Below are positions 52,354 through 61,259 of a stretch of DNA of 64,000 nt, piece after piece. The notes beneath the pieces are model-generated. The model searched no databases. It saw nothing but the letters and a program-made list of their open reading frames with translations, and was not told the DNA's origin. The position numbers were made by a program, and so were the translations under genes. How positions within the stretch are numbered: the stretch's first letter is position 1; every line of letters begins with the position of its first letter. The DNA is from Varroa destructor (taxonomy: Eukaryota; Arthropoda; Arachnida; Mesostigmata; Varroidae), in assembly GCF_002443255.2 (NCBI RefSeq), contig NW_019211458.1, positions 25,676,757-25,740,756 on the forward strand. Direction: 5' to 3'.

Positions 52354-52434
52354 TATGGACGGATTCAAACCTATGCCAGTACGTCGTTGACATTAGCAAG
52401 CAAGAACGTTACGTTGTAGGTTATCACGGGGACT
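52354..52434 (-). mobile_element. Degenerate tRNA-derived segment
   Basis: On the minus strand a GATAACCTACAACGTAACG (box A/D-arm-like) is followed by TTCTTGCTTGCTAATG (anticodon-arm-like) and AGGTTTGAATCC (box B-like), at tRNA spacing. The acceptor stem does not pair, so a SINE head or tRNA relic is more likely than a gene. Confidence 0.4.
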
Positions 52435-52772
52435 GCGAAGCTTTTTCACAATTTATTTAAGTCTATCACGTCGCAGGGGTAAATAAAAAAATATTTAATT
52501 TGCCTCTCCTTCAATATTTTCCAGTATGTCTGTATACGATCTAGATTATATCTCTTATATATCTATATATATATTCTCTCCCATTTATCACATACGAGGT
52601 ACATGTGTAGGTCCCAAACTTTTTTGGTTTTATATTTTTCAAACCTGGTTGCGATGCCTTCAGTTCATATATATACGTAGAAGTATATATATACCTGTAA
52701 GAGTATTCAAAGAGACGGGTCTACGGGTTATTAAATAATAACTCGCTGTGTGTGTCTTCATAAACTTCCGCC

Positions 52773-52778
52773 TTTATT
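52773..52778 (-). terminator. Polyadenylation signal of DM4/12 copy 3
   Basis: AATAAA on the minus strand lies about 325 nt after the stop codon, matching the spacing at the two paralogues. Confidence 0.45.
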
Positions 52779-53102
52779 TTTCGTTTCCAATAGGCTTCAC
52801 CTCACAAATAAATTATTATTACTTAGATGTAAATCGAATGACCTCTCATTGACAGTGCGTAGTTATTCATTATATACAGCTCTTGCAATCATTCAAATAA
52901 TTCATCAACTCAGGGTGTTTCAAAATCCTTTTCGCGAACGATCAACACTGCTCCCGGCTGCCAGTCATGCCCCACTGATGCACAAACAGATCATTACTAG
53001 TACGGAAGACGTGAGTGGTCGGACATCAGAGCCGTATTGTTCCAACAATTTTGCGCTAGAGCTCAATCTATTCGTTGAAAAGTTTGTAGTTGCTCAATCG
53101 TA

Positions 53103-53873
53103 TCATGACGTACTTGACCCTATCAGGCGTTTTCGTGCTTCAACTACAAATGTCTTAGTAGGCTTGGCGCATCCATTATATTTCCGATAACAAGCCTTGC
53201 GTGACTGAGTGAGCTGTCCGGAAATAATGGCTTTTTGGAATTTAACCCAGGGGGCTGTAGAGTCACTGTTGTCGAGAGACTTCAAGAAGGCCATCACGTC
53301 CTTTCCAAAATCTTCAGCAAGTGTTGGATCCACGGCAAGTTCGCAGAGAACGCGAAGTACACAGCGATCGGGGTCAAATTCTTCGATTTCACGGAAAATT
53401 CGCCTTAGGGCTGTTATAGGCAATGTTCTAGCTACTTCTCTAAATGGTCGATAGGTAGCCTGCGGTGGCTCTGGTGTGGTGCTCTTACCTTTTGCCCCTA
53501 CCTCGGGTTTTCCACCCATGACATTAGGTACAGCCGTGTACTGAACAATCCGTAAGTAGGGTAATATTCCGCTAACATCAAATCGCGCGGCAGCTCTTGG
53601 AGATAGCTTACTTAGCAGAAGTCGTAGTTTTATAAAGCCAAAGCGTTTCAAACCAAAAGCTACAGGAAACGGGAGCTTTAGAGGTCCAAACACGGTTAAT
53701 GGGACCTGAAATCCAGTGCACACTACTCCTGAGCCGACTATCATAAGCGTTGCGAGATTTGTGCCCAACGAAACTAATCCTTGGGTAGCGCCCAGCTCTA
53801 ACACGGATTGACTGCCTGGCGTCGCTGCCAGCATAACCAGCAACATAATTAGTGTAGCAACGGAGGTACGCAT
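53103..53873 (-). CDS. Short secreted DM4/12-domain protein without repeats (copy 3)
   Basis: Single-exon coding region of 256 aa. The signal peptide spans about residues 1-22 (MRTSVATLIMLLVMLAATPG). The family segment follows: LGATQGLVSLG, then GPLKLPFP and FIKLRLLLSK. Unlike the other two copies it lacks the long hydrophobic extension, the Tyr-Thr-Pro repeats and the basic cleavage-like site; a short Pro/Thr linker joins directly to the DM4/12 domain. The domain cysteines are CVLRVLCELAV and CYRKYNGC, with an extra cysteine near residue 52. TTCTTTTTAG abuts the ATG, as in the paralogues. It lies about 4.5 kb beyond copy 2 on the same strand, which points to tandem duplication followed by loss or gain of the repeat linker. 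Function is unknown; secretion is inferred. Confidence 0.85.
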   Translation of the reverse strand: MRTSVATLIMLLVMLAATPGSQSVLELGATQGLVSLGTNLATLMIVGSGVVCTGFQVPLTVFGPLKLPFPVAFGLKRFGFIKLRLLLSKLSPRAAARFDVSGILPYLRIVQYTAVPNVMGGKPEVGAKGKSTTPEPPQATYRPFREVARTLPITALRRIFREIEEFDPDRCVLRVLCELAVDPTLAEDFGKDVMAFLKSLDNSDSTAPWVKFQKAIISGQLTQSRKACYRKYNGCAKPTKTFVVEARKRLIGSSTS

Positions 53874-53889
53874 CTAAAAAGAACAGGTA

Positions 53890-56030
53890 AAATAACAATA
53901 GTTAGTGAAAGTTGAAAACGAAATAGTTCTTTCCGCTATAGAATGCGTCAACAAACTTTTGCTTGATCTAACGTCAATTTAATCAATGATGCAATAAACT
54001 CATAGAGTGTAAACTATTTTTCTGTATTAGAATAAACTGTAGTTCCAATATAATACTTAGAAAACAATTGAGCTCTCACTTCACAGCTTTCTCCGCGCGT
54101 TCGTAATGTCAACTAGAGTCCGGAGTCATGAAAATCTGGGTTTTTTTATGGTGGCGATCCGGTTAATCATGCATGATGGGCAAATTCAACCTGATCTGAC
54201 CGAGGGCGTCAATGTGAAGGATATGACCGTTACTAATGGAGTCTTGAATCGAACCCTACTGCGTCGCTGACTTGCCGCAAGTCTGCGAAACTTGCGAAAT
54301 CCGTAGTTCTAGAAATCAATGCCACTGCAGACTTCTGGGATATCTACGCGCCTTATGGTTTCTAACTCATTAACTTATTTAAAGAACGATCTTGGTGGTT
54401 ATACAGGGTTGAAAATCTCGTCATGCAAATCTATGGAGCTGGCACCACAAGCGGCACGTCAGTCGAAACAACGCTACGTAAGGTTGGCTCTGTCGATAAT
54501 GTGTTTTATAAAATTATTTTTATTTTAGCTGTTTTGTCGAATTGGAAGTGATCATCTTAAGATAGTTTTTTTTTCTAGGTACAAAAATAAGGTCCCTATC
54601 GCTTCAAAACAGTGCGGTTCGTTCCACCTAGCAAATTAAGTCGTAAGTTGATTTGGTAAAATTTGAGAAGCTTATTTTTTGCTCTGGTGAAATTTCTGCA
54701 TCAGCATTCTACGGGAGACATCGCAGCGATCAAAACTATTTGACAATGGTGTTTAGTGATTCCCTTGTCAGGTAGTCATCTGCTTCAAAAATAATAAATT
54801 CAAAGCTAATAAAATTAGACAATAATTTACTTAATTCCGCGAATAAAAAGTGGTTAAAAATATACGCAACTTTACGGGTAGTTTACAAAACCGGGCAGCT
54901 TCGAAGGTAATCCTTCATGTAGGGTCTCTCATTCATCCCTTTGTAAATACGAATTCGAAGGAGGTCCCATCTACGTGAACGTAGTCATCATGAATTGCAA
55001 TACTTGGCTAGATCGTTCTGCATATTTTCAATAGTGCGTGTTGTAGCAACCTGCTGCAAAAATGGCACAGATACAAATTCTACTTGAATGCTAGATAACT
55101 TCATAGATTGCCTATGCTATACTTGTTCCCGCCTCTTTGGGAAATATGAGGGTTCCTTATTATGACGACGGCTGAGTTGACAGCGGACTGGGTTACGTGT
55201 GAAGGTTATGCTAATAAATTGAAGTCGACTATGAGCGACATCTTTCTTGCCGCACGCCAATAAGCACACGGGCACCCTTTCGCCTTCAAAAGCTCTACTT
55301 GTAGGAGCGAAAACACGCATGAAAGTTCCTTGAATCAATACCATAGTCGGTTCTAGTAAAGTCCCTATATTATGTTGTAGAGTCCGACGGGCTTTAAAGT
55401 TGAATAATTTTCGCTTAATTTAGTGATAATGATACGATGATTTCTTAATACGTGCTAAAGGTACCCTTCTTTTTATTGCCCACCACTCTGGTAGCCGTCA
55501 AGTCTGCCATATATCTACCATTAGCGTTACCACGCAATTTTTCTATTCCCTAAGTAAACAAAAGAAATGATGCTTGTTAAGTAGCTACCCTTTTTGAGGC
55601 ATAAAGAGCCCTGCAGTTTTACCGAGTATTCCTTTGTTTAGTAGGCAAACACATTATCATTATTATTGTTCAACGACTCAAAGTTTCTTTATTGAGATAA
55701 CAAACAATTAAGAAACACGTTTAAGGCATCTGACTCCGTTCGTGCCTATTTTCACTAGAAGTCACCAAGGGTGCAGTCAGTTTAGTGATAATATTTTTCG
55801 TTCAATTACATTTCGAATCGACAGGCGATTGTGTGGGAAGCCTTCTTACGGAGCAAAGGTAAATTGATGTTTACACACGCATATTTTTTGGACGACCATG
55901 TCCTAGAGTCAAAATAAACCTCAATTAATGCCAATTATTCACCTAATTGTTCTGCATGCCATGTCTATTCAGTCTCAAACGAGATACTTATGCCGGCATA
56001 TAAATATTGTTTACCCTTTGCCTGTGGTAT
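53890..56030. other. Intergenic sequence upstream of the 56156-61174 gene
   Basis: Contains the probable promoter region of DM4/12 copy 3 on the minus strand, with no clear TATA/initiator pair. Nothing else recognised. Confidence 0.45.
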
Positions 56031-56122
56031 TATATAAAAAATAGGTCTTGCATTAAGATGTCTGTGTGTTACTCCCAGCGGGCGCGTTTCAGCGTATAAA
56101 GCTTAGTAAATGTATCGTCACA
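56031..56122 (+). promoter_or_regulatory. Candidate promoter of the 56156-61174 gene
   Basis: Two TATA-like boxes lie upstream of the ATG: TATATAAA at 56031-56038 and TATAAAG at 56095-56101. The second has an initiator-like CATTC about 27 nt downstream (around 56121), which would give a leader of about 35 nt. Confidence 0.35.
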
Positions 56123-56155
56123 TTCTTATCAACGAGATGTTGTTCACGATTCAAA

Positions 56156-59100
56156 ATGTGTGTTATGCGCCAGTCAGTCATGTTAAAAGGGAAATTATAT
56201 AAACTAATTATACTAAGCTCGATGGTGAAGTTTCTGGAATTAGCCCCTACTGCATGCGCACAGCCTAAACCTAGCGAGAAGCTGATTTGCTTTGGAAACG
56301 CGTTCGTTACGCGACTTGTTGAGACTCTGCTGGACCGCAACCGTGAAAACCTGAAGAAAAATGAACCGAACTCGTTAGGCGAACACGATGAACATATTGG
56401 ACTTTTTGTAAGCAGATATTTATAAGCATATGATAGCAGACAGTGTCTTCCGTGCAATGGTGCAAATGCTCAATGACTAAAATGAAGTTCTGTAAGCGGA
56501 ATCACAAAAGCATGTAAACATTTTATCTGACGCTATCCTTATTACCCCCTAGCAACGACCGAAGTCGTCTGCAGTTAGAAGCAGACGATAGCACTGCTTA
56601 CATATCGCGAAGCAAACCTATATAACCTATTGTTATTACCGTGATCCAAATCACTCCCTCGTGTGCCCCCAGACGATTTGTTAGGTCTGCTCGGTAACTG
56701 TTACAAGCACTGTGAATAACCCCTACAATATGATAAATTATAGTTTCACTTGGCTCGCCGTATTCACAGATGAGGTGTACACCTCAGTTGAATCGTATTA
56801 CTTTCGTTTTGGTTCAAAGAGTTTTTTTTTTTTTTTGTATTATGTAAAGAGATAGCGTGAATTGTAGCGTTTGTTCAAAATTTATTTGCAGAATATATTA
56901 ATATATTCTGCGAATAATGTATTGAGAAATTCCTCCGTGGGCTAACGCGCATGCTGGTTGGTAATATCCATCACATGTTTGAGCTGGAGTCCAACTTTTG
57001 TGCTGAGCTTAATCAAAGTCAAAATTCTCTTGTTACCCATATAGAATTAGTTATATGTAAAAACACGATATGCTTTTTTTCTAGCTCAGGAGACTTTTGC
57101 TTTAAGTGGGCGTTTGAACGTCAGCTCGGGATAATCCGGATATATAGCTGTATAGCAACGTAAGGTAAAGACCACAAGGGCAAGCATGGTCCAGAAAACG
57201 CTTTTTTTTTTTTTGCTGGAAGTTTCACTAGCCATTAAATGTTTCAAGCAAAATTTGCCGTTCTTAACCTGATCGTTTTGTGTATTTTTTTTCTTAATTG
57301 TTTCTTTGTGTTTTGATATACATACTTTGTGTACAGAACAATGAATAAAAAGGAATTCATAAAAGATACCTTCTAAGCCGCCGAACCTTAAGGATGTGTA
57401 ATTTTAGGAACACTTTTTTATGCTGCTAGAAAAAACTTGGGTATTGCCAACTCGCTTCCAATAAGATATTGGATCTACTGGAATCTTTGGGTTTCTAGAG
57501 CGAAAACAAACTAGCGCAAATACCTCTTCTTTTAATGACGTCCTTATAGGAAGTATTCTGGGCAGCAAGTAAACCCTAAAAACAATTTACAGCGCTTTGT
57601 GTAACTGGCAAGAAGCAAAACGTCATGTGTTTTCTATATTTTATATACCTTTTTATTTATTATTAACCTACTTTGCTTGATTTCAGGGTGACTTCAAATC
57701 ACATTGTGATTATGTTAAGCCTAAGTTGTACAATACATTTTTAAGTTGGCTGTAAAGCAATAAGTTAATGTTCTAGGATTCAGTTTATCGCTAGGGCATA
57801 ATTAAAAAAGTGAAACTCTTATGGCAGACATAAACCAGTGATTTTTATTAGCTCCTACCCACATGATACCTTGAGTTGAGCCATGTGAACACGGACAAAA
57901 TACGTTTTTCCTATAAGCGTATTATTCAACAGATCTATTGGAAACCTGCATTTTACAACAGTACTTCGTTGAAGTGGGCTAGTTCGCTTATCTCAAAGAC
58001 TGAGCAATAAAAAATATAGAGTATGCTATAGGTCTAACTTGTTACGGTTCAATGTACATTATAAATTCGCCTGAGTACGGTGCTAAATTTGGAGACGAAA
58101 ATAATATCTTTTTTTCTGTTTTTTTTTTTACATATATTTTTTTATGTACTTTTATCATGACTTCTATTTCGTTACCAGCAGTATAACAAATTGCCCATCG
58201 GTATTTAGACCATCAAGATGCACGCTCGGTCCACATCGTAAAAACTGCAAACTTAGTTTAAGGTACAATACATATAGAATTTAGCCCATACTCAAATCAG
58301 GTTTTCCTTAAGTCAATACTAGTTCGACGCAAATGAAACAGCGACGCACTCATAAACTAGGTGCCACATTATCAGACTTCTTGGCGATACAAAATTTTAC
58401 CAACCGCTGGTGTAAAAATGATGATAGTATCGCTCAATTAGGTTTCGTAATGCTACGTACGACGGTGTGAATATAGATTACCAGTTGTCTGCAGCTCAGT
58501 GATGCTCTGTGTTTTTGTTGCATTTAAGATGGAAAAAATATGTTTTTATGGGTCTAGATATGGATTGTAAAGACCCGGGTCTTTTATTCGATTTCGCATG
58601 AGTCGCTAAATTACTTCCACGTTATATGTGGCGCAGTATTCAAAATAGACTTTCTGCGCCATATCATGGACCTAAAAAGTTAAAAACATGGTATCTTTTA
58701 AAAAGAAAATAAAAATAAGACATTCGCTGTTCGTCGATCAACGGGGCTCATAACCGTTGATGGTGAGGATCCAGTATTTATACATATCTGAGAATGCCTT
58801 CGATGGACTCGAAATGATAAATATTGTACGTTCGCCTGGACGTTTACCTGCTTTAGGAATCACCGCTATCAGTAGATTTTTCAAGCATAAAATCTATATT
58901 TTGGAAAAATTGACCTCCCCCGAGATGGCCAAATATCAAAATCAACGTAGTGTCTTATACTTTATGACAGATGATGATTAGATACATCTTTCTAGATGAT
59001 GATCAGTACAAAAAGGATCTGGCTTACAAATCCTGTCTAGTTTAGTCGTTCAAATTTTTCTAAGGGTGTCATCCTTTTAACCGTCTAAGCACTTTAACTA

Positions 59101-61174
59101 ACACCGAAAGTTTATCAGCAATATGTGGGTATACACTATGCAATGGAAACCGCTGTGAGAAATCTGTCAACATAAAAACAGCGGCAGACAAATACCTCAT
59201 TGTAAAGAAAAAGCGGAAGGAGTGTGTACTATACAATATCTCGAAGATTTAACATGAATTATACTTGTACCATTATACTGAGCATCATTACAGAATCAGT
59301 AGATACTACAGCGCTTTCAGCACTTGAGAGCAACAAAAAATTACATTTAGCGTTACCATTCTCAAGAAGCGACCCCGAATTCATCGAAAAGATAGACTTG
59401 TCCAAGAATAATTCGGATTTCGCAAAAGACAAAAAACTAATGTCTCGATATTTTATATGATATTAAAAACAAAAATCAATCGAATGGTGCGGATCTTTGT
59501 CGAACTGATACACAATTGTAATTCGTTGCAAAATAGAACGACGAGTGAGTATTGCAGGATACTGGTTACATGAGCGCAATATTGCTAGGGCTTATATAAG
59601 GCTCGATTTCTTTTTTGGCATGAATAGCCATACAGGTTGGCAATGAGATGTTAGATGAAGTAGCTGATCCAATGTCCGGGCTGTATTTAACACTACTTTG
59701 TTTCCACAAATTTATAGTTGTTAGACTTCCCACTTTGAGGATATTAATGTGGTGCTACTTTCTTTTGTGCAGTACCTACACAATCCGCGACTATTCAACT
59801 TGTCCAAAGGGAGAATTCATGGTGAAATTACCGTCGATTGCACCTCCAATCCGGTTTATGCTGTTCTACGTATTCCGTTGATGGTACCCGGGTTCGTCTT
59901 TATTTATGACTACATTTTTCCTGGATACCTCGCTTACGGAAAGGTTATCATTACTAGTGATAATCTGGGAATGATTTTCACAATTGAGACGCCTCTTGCA
60001 GGTGAGGAGGACAGGCATAAACTAGAATAGTTTATATACTCGTACTAGAATGCAGTCATAATAAAATGGGACATTATTGCCACATAGTCATGCTAAGAAG
60101 ACAAAATGCACACGCATAGTTCTCATGTTAAAATTAATTTCTAATTGGTCCTCTTTAACTGCTCGCAGTTGAAGTTCGCTACCCGTCTAGCCATACACTG
60201 GCTCACAGAAGAGCCGAGAACGTTAGCATTTTTCAGTCACATCCCACATATAGTATAAACGTACCTTTCTTCTTAATTTTCCATTCAATGAATCTCTAAT
60301 TTAGTTAAAAACTCTAATTAAAAGTTTTCTTTGTAACAGATAGATTAATTGGCAGATTTAGAAAACTGATTCATTCATTGAGTGTATTTATAACATTGAT
60401 TATATTTCTGAAAAAGACCCGGTCAGACAAAAATGGTAGAAAAAATTGCTTTTGTTTTCGCTGGCAAACAGGATATATCATAATTCGAAGTTCTGAGCAT
60501 TTCTTAAACGACGATATACAGACACTCCACTACAGATCGACCGACTGCCGTCAATCGAATAGACCCAATCAAAGAGGCCTAAAAAGGGAACTTTTTTGGT
60601 TTATTGGACCGACCCTATAAAGACATACACACACATCTCACTACGTATGTGCCTCGATGTCGTTATGTTACATACTGGTGATAACAGCAAGATACATTGT
60701 GTTCACGAAGGAGCTCTTTGTAAGTAATAGGAACACTATGTTTCTTTTTTTAATTACATTTACATCTACTTTTACGCTATCTAGTAGTATATGTCACTGG
60801 TTGAGCTTGAACTAGCGACCCCTAGCTCTTATCACCTAAAACTTTAGCTACCACGCCGATCTGTAGAATAAGGGAATCATGCGATGCACATAGTACGCCA
60901 TAAAGGTGCAGGTTTCGATTGTTTCTTTTGTTTTTATATAAAATATTCAATTTCAGCTCGCAGTACTGAAAGAACAATAATAACGTCTATAGATGTCTTC
61001 CGCTCTGATGACTTCAAGCTCAGTTTTACTGGACTTGGTCCAGTCACCCGGGCCCTCAGCTCAGTGTTTTACGTCGCGTATCGTGTCTTCCCCAGCGTGC
61101 CTCTTGGACTATTCACAGTGCTCACAGTTCGCATTCTTCAAGAGTATATCGACAATAACCCCTTGCCCCTGTAG
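56156..61174 (+). CDS. Secreted protein of the plus-strand family, best copy; possibly JHBP/group 7 allergen-like
   Basis: Exons 56156-56407, 59773-60001 and 60957-61174 join in frame to 232 aa. A candidate exon 2 at 58775-58951 (symmetric, weak donor GTCTTA) would make 291 aa. Splice sites: LF|GTAAGC, TTTTGTGCAG|, CAG|GTGAGG, ATTTCAG|. The start ATG at 56156 has a CAAAATG context; 56165 and 56180 are in-frame alternatives. The N-terminus ends in PTACA-Q, a good signal-peptide cleavage site. Exon 1 ends EHDEHIGLF. Exon 3 carries CTSNPVYAVLRIPLMVPGF and a hydrophobic strand series; exon 4 carries SFTGLGPVTRALS and a C-terminal helix. An N-terminal helix, amphipathic strands, G-x-G turns and a C-terminal helix resemble the JHBP/takeout and Der p 7-type BPI-like lipid-binding fold. 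That is an inference from pattern; no database match was possible. Gene model moderate, family assignment low. Confidence 0.5.
56888..56911. repeat. 24-bp perfect palindrome
   Basis: The arm GCAGAATATATT is followed directly by its exact complement. It lies about 50 nt after a T15 run (56822-56836), in the first intron of the 56156-61174 gene. Confidence 0.95.
60735..60862 (-). mobile_element. Degenerate tRNA-derived SINE-like element
   Basis: The minus strand reads as a decayed tRNA head. A box A-like TAGCTAAAGTTTTAGG (60850-60835) is followed after a tRNA-like spacing by a box B-like GGTCGCTAGTTCAAGCTC (60820-60803), then an unrelated segment ending in an A-rich tail near 60735. The T-stem no longer pairs, so it is not a functional tRNA. 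It lies antisense in the last intron of the 56156-61174 gene. Confidence 0.45.
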
Positions 61175-61259
61175 GGCACAGACTGGTCCTACAGTTGCAG
61201 TACTTCTTGGGAGGTTACGCGTTAATGGCAGAAAATGCATATCTACTTTACCTTGATCC

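Noticed and set aside
52750..53190. 146-codon plus-strand frame
   Set aside because: Its 3' part is antisense to the DM4/12 copy 3 coding region and the rest is its AT-rich 3' flank.
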